From Rhyzopertha dominica (taxonomy: Eukaryota > Arthropoda > Insecta > Coleoptera > Bostrichidae), in assembly GCA_025024175.1 (NCBI GenBank), contig QCXZ01000075.1, forward strand, positions 4,588,001 through 4,652,000: 64,000 bases of DNA. Direction: 5' to 3'. The translations under genes and the position numbers were made by a program. Of the stretch, positions 36,107 to 48,509 are shown in pieces. The first letter of the stretch is position 1; each line of letters opens with the position of its first letter. The notes beneath the pieces are model-generated. The model was not told the DNA's origin. It was given only the letters and a program-made list of their open reading frames with translations, and did not search any database.

Positions 36107-38041
36107 TAGTGCTTCTGACGAGACCGAGATTAAAGTACCCGAGACCCATACGAGATCGAGACTGAACATACGAGACTTCGAGAGTCTCGTTTTTTACACA
36201 AATATATGTATAAAAAGGTCGGATTAAATTGTTTACACTAGTGACGATGATTTCAAATTTAACACTTTTAAATGTAAATCACACAATTATCATATTCTTA
36301 CCCATTATTTTGGTTCACTAAATTAGCACAATATAATTTAATTATTTACCTAATTCTATTACTTACATAATTTTAGTAGTGATTTAATTCAAGTGGTAAT
36401 AAAATAGTAAGCGGTAAAGATCTGTATATTATATTATGAGTTTTTATCTGAAAGATTTTACATGTTTACAGGAACAGTAAACTACCAGTCAAGTACAAGT
36501 ACTATGTAGAAAAAGAAGATGTTCAGAAATGGCTTAAAAACATATTATAAAATATTACCTGCACGTCTATGCAATATCCTCAAAAACAGCGAAAATATTT
36601 ACCGTATAACTACATATTGTGCCAAAATTCACGCAACACTAAAAGCCTTTGGAAGGATAAGAATCAACAAGCGTAACAATTTGCAGGAAATACGATGCTT
36701 TCAGTTTAAAAATCTTTGATTTCTGTTTAGTGAATAAAAATGTTACTTGAATAAAATTGATAAAAATAATTATATGTTTGTTTCGAAATGTAAGCACAAC
36801 GCTTTTATAAACTAACAAAATAATTAATTAAACATTTTTATTCGGTTTAGTTTGCAGAACGAACAAAAAAATTGTTTGATATAAATTCAGGAAGCATTAA
36901 ATGAATGTTTAAAATAGTTTTTGAAATGTTGCATGAAAAGGTTTGCTAATAAATGCTATATCGGCGTTCCATAGCCCACAGTGGCGTGGCAGATAGCATC
37001 AATGTATCATAGTGTATTGTAATTTGTAATTAGTAGTTTTTATAACCAATGGTCGAGGGCAAAACGGTGTACATAATGATTTTAGTATTAACCCCTATAA
37101 CTTTATTAAAAAAGTACATTTAACTAACCTATACGTTTGTAGATCGTAATAAAAGTTATATGCGAAGACGTGATAAAATAATCATGTTTGTGTAGGTAGA
37201 TACCTATATCAGAATAGTGCTGGACAACATTTTTTTTTTAATATTTTTCTACGATTCTTATAAAACATTGGTTTCTATATTCGGCGGCGTAAGAAAGTAT
37301 TTTACAAGAAATAAACCAGACAAGACAAATGTAAAGTGTAAGAATTAATATCAGTTTCTTCTAAATAATTACAATTGTAAGCATTCAATCTAATATTTTG
37401 GCCTGACAAATAATTAATAAGATACAATAATACAGTCAAATCAACTACTATAATTACTACGAAATCANCAAGCCATCTTGCGTAGGTACACGCTATAGGC
37501 AATACATTAATAATGTTGTCAATTATGACCAAGTGTGATGGAGCGGATAGCAAAGCTTAGTTACTTGCATGATCAACTTGATACCATTATTTATAAAAAA
37601 AATCTCAAATTAATTAATAAATACAAAAGTATATACTTTTTAAATCACTGTATGTAAAAATGTTATAAGAATCTGGTAAATAATGGCCATTTTGACATAT
37701 TTATGCCAACACAAATATATTTATCGCGTATAATTTTAATACGGCTTACAAATGTATTTGGTGTGCTGCACTTTAAAAGAAAAAGTTACAGAGGACAAAT
37801 ACCGAAATACCAAGCTTAATCACCCGTAACCACCACCGCGTAGCTGCAGAAGATATATCTCAAGATATTTACGATGCACTTTAGTTGTAAATATATCTAA
37901 TATCGCCTTTGTTGACATTCTTGTAAAAGGAACATATCGGGATCTCAAAAATATTAGGATTACCACCACTTATTAGAAAACCCGAGACCGAAACCAAGAC
38001 CAAAGAATCCATGCATTTCCGAGGCCGAGACCGAAGCACTA
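36107..38041. mobile_element. hAT-type DNA transposon, apparently non-autonomous (1,935 bp)
   Basis: The element starts TAGTGCTTCTG at 36,107 and ends with CGAAGCACTA at 38,041, giving 9-bp terminal inverted repeats (TAGTGCTTC). It is flanked by a perfect 8-bp direct duplication, CTCTTAGG, at 36,099-36,106 and 38,042-38,049. An 8-bp duplication with short TIRs is the hAT hallmark. Both subterminal regions (36,117-36,190 and 37,977-38,030) are packed with GAGACC/GAGACT words, like the subterminal binding motifs of hAT transposases. The interior is very AT-rich and contains no recognisable transposase; a 66-codon frame at 36,519-36,719 is unassigned. It probably depended on a transposase supplied from elsewhere. 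Confidence 0.82.
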
Positions 38042-38049
38042 CTCTTAGG
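38042..38049. repeat. Target-site duplication, right (CTCTTAGG)
   Basis: Eight bases immediately after the GAAGCACTA end, identical to 36,099-36,106. Confidence 0.85.
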
Positions 38050-38239
38050 GAGTAGCTTTTATTTTTCTTTCTTTCTTGTAAAATTTATATAAAGCTGGAA
38101 GTTATACACTTTGATTCTCATAACGTTTGTAATAATTTGTATGGTAGAGCAAAAGGTAGTTTATTTTGGCACGATCAACAAGTGGTGTAGTATTCTATAC
38201 ACAATTTATGTAAAAGTTTCATTCATAAAACTACCTGTT

Positions 38240-38560
38240 CAACTAATACGTCCGCCTTGAAGGCGAACTAACTATATCCACTAGCTACATTTTACTGCGA
38301 CGTGTACTGGTACTTATATCATCCAGTGGAAATGGAAGTTTTATTTCAGCTGATGGAATTTCTGAGAACGAGCAGGCAATCTAAACGAGTATTTGTAGAC
38401 AATTAGTTTTGCTCTCGGGGAGCTGTTTCAGTGGTATTTATAACTGTTGTGCAAAGCTTGCGTACTTCATTCTCCGAATCGTGAATGGAAGCAGCTTGCA
38501 TTTTTTGTGTTCGTGCATTTGCAGCGCAAAATGAGTGGTGAACATAGCTTTAATTAAAAT
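38240..38560. other. GC-balanced non-coding island
   Basis: Moderately balanced composition without open frame or repeat partner. Confidence 0.25.
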
Positions 38561-41500
38561 TGTATGTAGACACTAGTATATTTTTTTAAGTGGAAGTAAC
38601 ATAACACTGCTTTCGCGATATACGTTAGATTATATCCTATGTATAGATATGTAATTCCACGTCAAATGTTGTATAAACATAAGAAGAATATCATGTCACT
38701 ATTGAGTAAGAAAAAGATATACATAAATAATAATAATTATTATTATCATTACTTAAAAAAATACTTGTAGAAGTGCTGGCTAAGAGTAATACTTGTGACG
38801 CAACACTCTTTTGGTTAGGGTACAGTGAAATACAAAAACTTAATAAGAGGAACTGAAGCAGTATCACAATTATTATGAAAAGAAGATTTCTAATGGCACT
38901 AATTATTATGACAGTTAAATTATGTTACAGTACATTTAGTGTTGTAATAATGTAAGACAGATAACATTGCTTGCATTAACATTTTGTGTGACGCACAAAA
39001 ATGGATATAATAAAAAAGTGCTTGCAGCAGTTCAGCGGGATGAATTTATTTAAGCAAATACATGCTAACCTTTTTTGTCAGAACCGTTGACCAACCTCAT
39101 ATAACAAATAAAAAGACATTGACCTAATATTNAAGAAATTAATAAAACTTAACGTTTTTTTCAAATTTTTTCCGAGTTTAAATAATGAGGTGTTTATCAA
39201 ACACTGTTGTTAGCTGTCATGATCTTGCTGTCACAACAAGATATTAGAGCGTTTATGTCACTGCTTGCTAATCTTGGCTAACTCGATAATTTTAAAAACG
39301 GAAAACTGTAATTTCTTCAGCCAGGCAAGTTGAATTTCCTGAAAGCTTAAAAATAGATAATCAGAATCTGTCGAAGCCACCTATGGCTACTATTAAAAAC
39401 ATAACATTGTGTCATATATGAGAAAAAAATAAACTTATTAGTTTATCTAATTTGTCAAATTCAAAATAAAACTTCATTTACACTTTTTCGTGTTTTTCCA
39501 AATAATGAAGTTATTCGACTTCTTTAGAATTCCAATCTTAGGTTACCGAGATAGGAAACACACGAACGTCAGATCAAGCCTTAACCCCTAAATTATTCAA
39601 ATTTATTACATGGCTGATCAATTTTGCAACTAACTCTACTTGCTAAATAATCTTTATTTTCCTTTTTATTTACTTGGAAGGCTAGCCGGCTATAAATGCC
39701 TCTTACACTGGTTGCCGTCACGGAAAAAATCCGTAATTTATATATGAAGGCACCGTATTTACCGCTTTGGCCGCTTCCAATTTGCCAGCATAAGAGCAAA
39801 CTTTAAGACCCGTATTAAAAAAGTCCCTCAGTTCATTCTGAAACTGTCTAAAGTTAATGAAGAAACTTTCATAAAATATATGGGGACCATATCTTACTTT
39901 AAACAAATTCGAGACAACATCCGGGAGTGCAGAGAAACTTTTTCAGTCGCCTAATATAATTAATTGGTTTCTGGGGAACTCCCACCTAAAAGTAACTGTA
40001 AGAAGGCGGTAGAATACTTAATCCTGTCCGCAGGGTGGTTTTACAGGGAAATGATACAGAAGAGTGTTCTTCTGAAATAAGAAGTTTCCATCACCGTCAC
40101 GCAAACAAAAACACTTTAAACGAATCACAAGTCTGTAGGACACTTGTCTCCCATTAGAACAGATATCCTAAGGTAAGCGTTTACAAGCTAAAAATAAAGT
40201 ATGGTGAATTATTCGGCTTAAAACCAATATCTGTATACATTACATCATACATTAAAATATTTTATCCACACACTGATTTTTGGTCTTTTTCTGATCTTAT
40301 TACTTCACAGTTACTAACATACCATCGCAAGCACACATTACAGTCTCTAAATTTAATGTTGCAATAAAAAAATGTAAGGAATCATGACCACGAAGATATA
40401 AAGTATGAACTGTAAAGTAGATGTTTAGAATGATAGTGCAATTTATATTAGTAGATCTAACTTATACAAACGTTACAAAAAAGGAAGAAGCTAGTTACAT
40501 GTTTGACCAACTTTTCATCAATTTGACGAATCTGTTATATATCTTGCGTTTTCAACAGACGTGATAGAACTGAAAGGTTTTGTATATACCTACCTTGAGA
40601 ATGGAATGCAATACTATGAAGTGCTGTAGTTTTGTGGTTTAATTAAAAACATTTAATACCGAGAGTGCTTCTCCTATAACTGCAATGCGAGATACCAACG
40701 ATAAGAGTTCACAGAGTAATATAGACAATGTAATCGGAATAAGAGGTGCAAAGTACAGTAATATCATCTACTTTTGCTGCACACAATTGTTTTGTCTGAC
40801 TTTGAATAACATCCTCGCACATTGTGTTAAATGCTTAAATTTGTGGGTTAAGGCTTTACTGACAAAAGCAAAGGTGACTTTACGTTTGCAAAATTCAGTA
40901 CAGAAGAAGAAGCTATGATACTACACTCAGTTGTAATATTAGCCAACATGCCTTTTTCAAGATTAAAAACCTACACTGTTTAAGAGCAGAGGAGCAATTC
41001 TACTGCCAATGTGTCGCTTGCGAGTGGAGAGTACACTCGTACATAAAACTAAGTAACTTGGTTTACATAAAGCCTTGCCCGCTGAAATGAATTTGAGATG
41101 ACACACATTAATTTGCCTAGTTAGAACTAAACTTTTTGTATATATAGGGTGTCCTAATTAAAATCTACACCCTCTAAAACAACCAATTTTGTATGAGGTT
41201 GGAAAAACCGTTAAAATGGGTCAATTCTAGGTTGAAGTTCGACCAAATATAGCCCTCACAAAAAATCGTAATCCTAATCTGGCAAGTGATAAGTAAATAA
41301 AAAAAACGCCTGTCAAAAATAATAATGGCCGTGAGCCGTTGAGGATGTTCTTTCAGAACTGGATAATAGATAAAGATTTTCGGAATAAACTAGTGGCCCG
41401 TGTAGAGTACCGAATCTCTAATTATAAAATCGTAGCAACTGTCTTTGGGACACCTCTAATAATAATCTAACTTGGTTAATATATTCACCACTTCTGTAAC

Positions 41501-43297
41501 CAATAAAAAAAATCACAGAATTTCCAAATTAGCATACTTTTGGTAAAAGCCAAGTGCACTAAATGAAGAACTTCTTTTAGAATACGAAGATAGTCAACTG
41601 AACTTTAAAGCAATCTAAGTGTGAAGCGATTAATAAAAGTTCATCATGCCTACTACTAAGGTTTCTAACATGAATACAACCCAAAGAAGAACAGTATTTG
41701 AAAAACCAATCGATAATAATTAGTATTTCAACGATTCTAAGCAGCCAAGCTTCTTTTTGAGTTGTCTGTAGCCTCAAAAACCTACCGCAGCTGTAAAATA
41801 TAAACTTGGTTTTCTGTTCTGGAACTGTTTACTTGGTCTTATTTTGTTCGTGCTGTGGGTCCAGCTTGCTTATTTTTATTCTTTTGTGCATTGTATTGTT
41901 TCTTTATTCTCAGTTATTATACTTTAAAAACTAGGATAGAAATTTAAATGCATACATACATTGGAATATTAAACTTATATTATACGACATTGTACGTATG
42001 TAAAACGTGGAATGTTACCCCCGTGTTTTTATGTAAATTCCTGTCAGTTGTTGTGCGCGTTCTGTCTTTTTGATTCTGTGCAATGATGTTGGTTCCTTCA
42101 GTATAATGTCGATCCTTCTTGCTATTAATTTTTTTAAGGAAAGGCAGCTTTAGAGCAATACAGAAATAGAGAAAATCACGAGAACTTAAGGGGTGCATAT
42201 TTTACTGAAAACACAGTCTTCTGTTTTGAATTGTGGAACGATAATCAGATTTAATTGGCAGTAATACCTTGGCACTCTCCGTTTTCAGACAATATAAGTA
42301 GGTATAATAATGTAAGATTTATTGGCCTTTCCCAACTGTTGTTTTGTCGCAACTTCCAACAAAAATGTGAGCACTGGAAAATGTTAGTTTAATAAGAGAA
42401 CTAAATGAGTCAGTATAGCTTGTTTTTAAAAATGAAGAAGTATATGTATTCATGTTTAACTCTATTAAAGATATAACATCTGGACATATTTTCGGAGAGA
42501 AATATTTTTTGGGCTATGAANTTTTGCATCAATGCTAGCAGATGCTTACCATTTTTACGTTCCTCCAACAGTTTATTTCATTTTGATGGCAATATATCAA
42601 AAGAACGTCACGAATTTAGACGTATCTGATACAACACCTCCACAGAGAAAAAGTATGAGCACGCAATATCGCGTTATATCCGTCATCCATCTCTTTGGTA
42701 ATACAACACCCGATACTGTAATGCATCTCCTGGATGGAATTGGAGTAGTGAGTGGCAGCCGATTAGTCAAGGATGACACTAGATGTAAACAACAGCGGCA
42801 CAGAAACCCTCCACCCTAATCATGATATTATGTACGCCTGTGTTGAATTGAACCGGCGACGGTGGTTGCATGAATTGATGTTCGACTGATCGGTGTATTC
42901 ATACTCTAAGGTTAATTACATGCTAAAGCGAGCCGTTTATACTGGTATTTCTCATTAAAGAGGGGTTCAGCATAGGATCTAGTTTAAAACATGTTTCAAA
43001 ATTAATGGAAAAAATATACTCAGGTAGGTATGTCAAAAATATGATGTGCATCTTTCCAAGTCAAATCTACAGCGGTAAAATATTTTGAATGGTTTCGAAG
43101 GTGCATTCGTTGTGAAACATCCTGAATCAATTGTCTTATAACGCTGTTATCTCTTTGACAATGACTGTCGTTTGGTCAAAACGATCGTCAAAGTTATTTG
43201 ATAAATCAATTCAGACAAAAATAATGCGTTCAATCAGCTTGTTTCGAAGCTACCTAATTAATTGGTAATACATTTGTTCTCTGCCGCCTCCGTCTAT
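38561..43297. other. Intergenic DNA, no gene recognised
   Basis: Mostly AT-rich. TATAGGGTGTCCTAATTAAAA at about 41,142 looks like the end of an insect repeat, and 41,142-41,480 has the feel of dispersed repeat sequence, but there is no second copy here. A 95-codon frame at 42,532-42,819 lies in a more balanced patch and has no recognised motif. Confidence 0.35.
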
Positions 43298-43580
43298 CTG
43301 TTCGGGATAAACTCAAAAACTACTGAAATTATTTTCATGAGGTTTTCACCAGTACATAGAGTGATTAATGAGGAAGGCTTAGGTATGTGATTTGTCAAGA
43401 TTTTATGTAAATTGGTTGAAATATAACGATAACTGTTGTGTCGGAAAAGGCAAGCCGCCTGGAAGTTTTCATCCTAAATGGTGCCTAATCCCTTTGAGAT
43501 ATAACAAAAAATGTAGGGTTGGATATTCCCCTTTTATAGGTTTACAAAAAAGCTTACTCTACCCATTATATGTTCTAAAA
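43298..43580 (+). repeat. Probable dispersed insect repeat
   Basis: The sequence reads like a family I recall from insect genomes: TTCGGGATAAACTCAAAAAC, GATTAATGAGGAAGGCTTAGG, then CATCCTAAATGGTGCCTAATC and TTTGAGATATAACAAAAAATG. There is one copy in this window, so the call rests on memory of the pattern, and I cannot name the family. The 68-codon frame within it is incidental. Confidence 0.35.
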
Positions 43581-44479
43581 AGAATGTTGTTCATATAAAT
43601 TTAGCTAAATATATTACTTAACAGGACTAGGTGTGTTACAGTTCCTTTAAATGTTTTATAAAAGTTTGTATTCATATAATTAGGTCAATGCATTTCCGTT
43701 TGACTGTTTGCAATCATCGGTAAATATGGAATCAAGTACAGTGTTTTATCTTCGTTAGCCATTATAGAGTAGTGTATGTCTTATATATAGTCATACAAAT
43801 AAAACTCCTAAAACACTTCATAATTGTGAGCAATTTTCTATATAGAGTAATAGTAATTATATTAGGCTTGTCACAAATCGCACGTTTTCCTATCACTTTG
43901 GTTAATACAAGCCTTTATATAATGTTCATTTTGTTTGGGAGCAAGTATTATGATAGAGTGGACACGTTAATGCATATAATGTGAGGAAGCTTTCTGTTCT
44001 TTATGCCGTTTTAATACCTTTTTCCACAAGCAAGAGATGCACGTACAGGACAAGCTTTTAGGGTCTTCTATAAACACAAACACGCAAAGGCTGCAAAAGC
44101 TTATAGCAGTGCATTACCGGACTGGGCAGAACAGTTTCCAGGAATATGCAGCAGCTTTAAATCACGGCGGCCTTACAGTCCTTAGGGTAACCACACATCC
44201 ATACACACACAAATAAGATCACATAGTTAGATAATATGTTTTCGGAAGAATCGATGTCTCTATAAAACACTGACAAGAAATTATTAATCGGAAGTTTCGA
44301 TTACACCTGTCAAAGACGACAACCTCAAAATAGCGTCTAGCAGGAGTTGAAAGACAATTAATAAGGTAAATAAACAAATCAGCAAGAAGAAAGGAACTAC
44401 CTACCTACTAGATATACACGAACTACTTGATAAAAGAAAACTACAAAATAGCCTTCCAAATATCACCCAAAGCACCTCA
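43581..44479. other. Intergenic DNA; may include the 3' tail of the Penelope remnant
   Basis: No coding signal. If the Penelope-like element to the right has a 3' untranslated part it would lie at about 44,180-44,480, but it cannot be delimited. Confidence 0.3.
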
Positions 44480-45245
44480 CTCAANATGATTAGTNTTCTT
44501 AGAAATTTCNATAGCTTTCTTTATTACACCTTTTTAATAATGTTTTACATAAAATTTTTGTTTTGTCAAAGTCAATNACGTNTTTAGTCAAACATGAGCT
44601 AAGGAAGATGTATCTGTCTGTTGCAACTTAGTAGCACGCATGCGTTCTTTTAAACGCGTACTTACTTCTCTTTTAGTTTGACCTATGTAAAACTTGCCGG
44701 AAGAATAGTAATTTTGTATACACCAGTACTTTGTACTTTACATTAGTGGAATTAAAAATTTTCTCTACTATTAAAAACTAGAATATCATCATACTTTCCA
44801 AATATCTTCTTGTACATAAGGAAAACAACTTTAATTTGGATTGTCCTGGCTAAAAATTTATTTGATTTGGACAGGCACTTTTATTAAAAATTGACCAAAT
44901 ATTCTTTTTGTTATAACCACACCTTACTAGCGTTTATTTAAGTTGATACATTCTTTTTTGTGAAGAACGCCTGAGATTATTTGTGCACTAACAAATAACG
45001 TCCTTACAAAACTATCCTCTTGAGTGAGATGTGCCTTGTAAATATCTATTTGTGTGTGTGTTGGTTTTCTGTAAACCTTGTTCTATATTTACTCTTTAAA
45101 TTTAAATATCCATTGCTTCCTAATTCTATAGTAAATTTTATGCTAGGCTTTTGATTGTTCAAATGATTTAGAAATCTACCTAACTCTACTACCCACTTTC
45201 TTTATAAAAAATGTATACGTATATTGGCTGCACCACTTGCCTGCA
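44480..45245 (-). pseudogene. Penelope-like element, RT C-terminus and GIY-YIG endonuclease remnant
   Basis: Minus strand. From the right: a degraded stretch where the RT YVDD region is expected (about 45,200), then GRFLNHLNNQKPSIKFTIEL and VYRKPTHTQ (45,050-45,076), a very characteristic Penelope motif. A decayed linker is followed by GVYKI (44,710-44,724) and, after a frameshift, SGKFYIGQTKREVSTRLKE (YIG box at 44,681-44,689), the GIY-YIG nuclease. A stop follows SLAHV, and then a DFDKTKILCKT-like stretch. Penelope elements pair an RT with this endonuclease to integrate. This copy has several frameshifts, stops and N bases, lacks its 5' half and ends against the LINE fragment at about 45,245. 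Confidence 0.78.
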
Positions 45246-46470
45246 TTTTTAACATCTCTATTAACGCAGGGAAATCTCCCGACTACAAAAAGCTTGTCCC
45301 ATGTTTAAAAAAGGCAATAAAGCTGAAATTATAAATTATCTGCCTATTGCAGTTGTATACAACATTGCTAAACTGCTTGCATTTGTATTACACGAAGTAT
45401 TTTATGCACAAGTTAAACAGATTATATGTGAAAATCAACATGGGTTTATGCATAACCGTTCCAAAAATACAAATCTGGTTTGTATCACACAGAACGTAAC
45501 TGAAATTAGTTGTTTTTTGCAGCTGCACCTAAGTGGTAGAAGTCAGTATGTTCAATATACGGGTAAAGACCTTATAACTATTTAAATCTATCAGGTGTTC
45601 ATGAGGGTTCAGTGTTGTTAATTTATTTATTAATGACCACGTTGATGACTTAACCCTCGACTTAACTTGTTGATATGAAATTATTTTATAATAGTAAAAC
45701 GTTAGATGATTGTCAACACCTGCAAGATAATTGAATGGGATCCAAGACTGGTGTCTTGCTAATGGATTGCGCCTGAATATACACATATACACAAATGTAA
45801 TGCTGTCTCTCATTAAAAAAAAAAACTGTTAAATTTACTTTTAATATAACTTCGAAGGTAATGTTCTGAGACGATAAGGTACTTGCATGGACTTGGGTGT
45901 TACTTTTGATGACCAACTGACATTCAGAAATCACCTGCAAAATATTTATAAATCGGGTATCCAAATATTAGGTTTCGTTACGCCCAACTTTAATAATTTT
46001 AGAAATATATCATTTGCTACTTCGTCCGTCTTGTTTGACGCTTTAGACAGATAAAAAATTGAGTTCACAAGCGTAATATGGCGTCCGCATTATTGTATAC
46101 ATAACAATATAATTTAGAGACTTGACTAGACGATTCCCAAAAATTTGTAGCATTTAAATCAGACCATCAATACCTCCGATTGGTTGTGATCAGAATCAGT
46201 TATTCGCTGGTTTTGATTATGTCTCTATGGAGCGATATAAGGACATACAAGGTGTGGTATTTTTGTTCAAGTTGATGAATGGGCTAATGTACTGCTCCCA
46301 CATACTTCATAAAATTTGTTTTCGGACATAAACTCCATGACTCCTTCCAATTCAGTTTTATCTACCGCGTGTGCGAACTAACGTTTTGATGCATTCACCA
46401 ATTTACACTACGTGTAGCAATTGTGAGGATCTGTGCGAAGATTTTTGCATATTCTATACTAGCAGATAAA
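45246..46470 (+). pseudogene. CR1/Jockey-type LINE reverse transcriptase pseudogene
   Basis: Plus strand, 5'-truncated. It reads NAGKSPDYKKLVP and FKKGNKAEIINYLPIAVVYN (45,301 on), then ENQHGFMHNRSKNTN. The segment carrying the D..KAFDxV box is missing, and LSGRSQYV, SGVHEGSV, FINDHVDDL and DDCQHLQDN follow in mixed frames. Further on are LDLGVTFDDQLTFRNHLQN, SVIWRPHYC and MERYKDIQGVVFLFKLMNG, the conserved region after the RT. The YADD box is not recognisable. The element is related to the one at 55.5 kb but is far more decayed. It abuts, in opposite orientation, the Penelope remnant on its left. Confidence 0.72.
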
Positions 46471-48045
46471 ATCTAAATTCCCAGCTGTGTCTTCTTGCTG
46501 TGTATTTATAGTTTTTTGCCACACTTTTTACCGTCTCTTCTAGTGGTTTTCTCTTCTCTTCTATATCTGTACCAACATTTTGGCTTAAACTTAAAATTGT
46601 TGGTCGCTACGTATACGAATTTTTTTTATAAACAAGTTGGCAACTATAGGACTTAGAGGTGAAACCGTCGCTTTGTGGCGTTCGAATCATCAAAAACAGA
46701 CGTCACTGCATACACCTATAAGCGAGGAATCTGCTGGGAAACTGTACCCACAACAGTATCGCGTCGCTTGGATGTATCGGATGCTGGAGCAATCCGACAC
46801 GGAGCGCTTTTGTGTCGAATGCCAGGCGGTGTTCCAATATTTCAGCAGCATTCAAATGCTCCTGCTTGGACGTGCATGTGAGATTGTTTCTCGAAAAACA
46901 ATGGGGCGGAGTTTTTGCAATGAACTGGAAGCTATATGAATTACGACCGAACAGAAACAGAAATCAGGGATATGCGCCGTAAAAATCTGTTTTTAAACTG
47001 GCATAGCTCATGTTTCGTGCAAGCTTATTGACTAGTATAGGAAATTCAGTTTAGTAATGAAATTATGAAGTCTGCCATGCTTTTGTGTCATTAGTAACCC
47101 GATTAGTTCCGTAAATTCAAATCTCCCTGCTATATTATTGGGTTAGGTCACAATTTAATCTTGACGTTTGCTTATGGCATATCCGGGGTGGCTGAAATTA
47201 AATCTACAAATCTCAGTCGAGCGGCCTTGGCTTCAGGTGAAACGCGCCACCTCTTCCTTTATATAATTTCCGATTGTAGCAGTCTGAAGATTTATAATCT
47301 GCGAGGAAACGTTCAAGATTTATGGACCCAGCTAGCGTAAAATCATGACCAGCTTCATAATAAAGCAAATAATTGATTCAGGAAATTCAGGAAAAGTAAA
47401 TTTGGGGAAGAGTAGAAGAGATGGGAAAACAATCGAACAAGAATTATAAAAGGAAAAAGCAAAAGTTTTGAGAAGGGATAATAAAATGGAATGTAAGGGG
47501 AAAATACATTTAATAAAGGAAATGGTTAAATACAAAATCGACTTAAGTGCCTTGCAGAAACTAATCACAGAGAAAGTGAAACAAGAGAAGCAGGCTTCCG
47601 CCTATTTTTTGAGCAGACTTTGTCTTTCTTTAAAATTGAAAGCGGCAAAGGTAGATCAAATAAAATATGTTACATAAGGTCACATGCGAAATAAAAATAT
47701 ACATGGGCCACCATACGAAGTGCACACTCCCTGAAAAAATTAAAATTACATGCTATTGAAAAATGAATATAAATTCCGTGAGATAATAATAATTTTCAAA
47801 TATCGGTTGAAACTGAATCAATAAACTTAAACGTAATTATGAAAATCAATCAATGTATGTGCTACAGGATTAATGACATTGAAGTTACAAAAATTTTTAT
47901 TTTCATTATTTTGTGATAACGAGTGACTCCAAGAAATCAGCTAAAGATTTAAAACGGAGTTGGTTCCCGTGCAAACTACTTGCCTTTAAATTAAATTATG
48001 TTTTTTGGAATGTGTGCAAGAATATATGTCTCAAAAAATTATATA
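46471..48045. other. Intergenic DNA, one unassigned balanced patch
   Basis: 46,630-46,980 is GC-balanced and open in two overlapping plus-strand frames (100 and 68 codons); neither is recognised. 47,180-47,300 is also balanced. The rest is AT-rich. Confidence 0.3.
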
Positions 48046-48509
48046 CAGGGTATTCACGATTACAGCATATAACAGCTAACTTTGTTATTTGATTTCGTAT
48101 ACTGGTGATTCAAATGGGGAAGTTTCACGCATTATTGAGAAGAATTTGGTGGTGTTTACAAAAAAAAATGTACATCAACTGACCAAGATATCTACTATAA
48201 GTGAGTTTGTTATCTATTGTTGAATGTTTCGAGAACAGCAATTATTTAACATCAGATATTTCAAAAGTGGTACCTTAGTGCCTTTTTGTTTAATTCGACG
48301 GCCTCAATGAGCGCGCTATAAAAATGGAGTCGATTTATTTAAAATATCAAACTTGTAGTAGATATCTCAGTCAGTTGATGTTCAAATGTTTTTTGTAAAC
48401 ACCACCAAATTCTTATCAAAAGTTTATGAAACATCCCTATTTAAACCACTAGTTTACGATGTCAAATAAACAAAGTTAGCTATTGTAGACCTTTACCGTG
48501 AACACCATG
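48046..48509. mobile_element. Short inverted-repeat DNA element (MITE-like, 464 bp)
   Basis: It starts CAGGGTATTCACG at 48,046 and ends with CGTGAACACCATG at 48,509, flanked on both sides by TA. The two arms (about 48,046-48,200 and 48,345-48,509) are imperfect reverse complements over about 160 bases, sharing TAGCTAACTTTG-like words, AGAATTTGGTGGTGTTTAC, ACATCAACTGAC and AGATATCTACTA. No protein is encoded. TA flanks and the acagggtgttcac-type end fit Tc1/mariner-related non-autonomous elements. Confidence 0.75.

Noticed and set aside
43392..43598. 68-codon frame suggesting a small protein
   Set aside because: It coincides with sequence that looks like a common insect repeat and is not protein-like.
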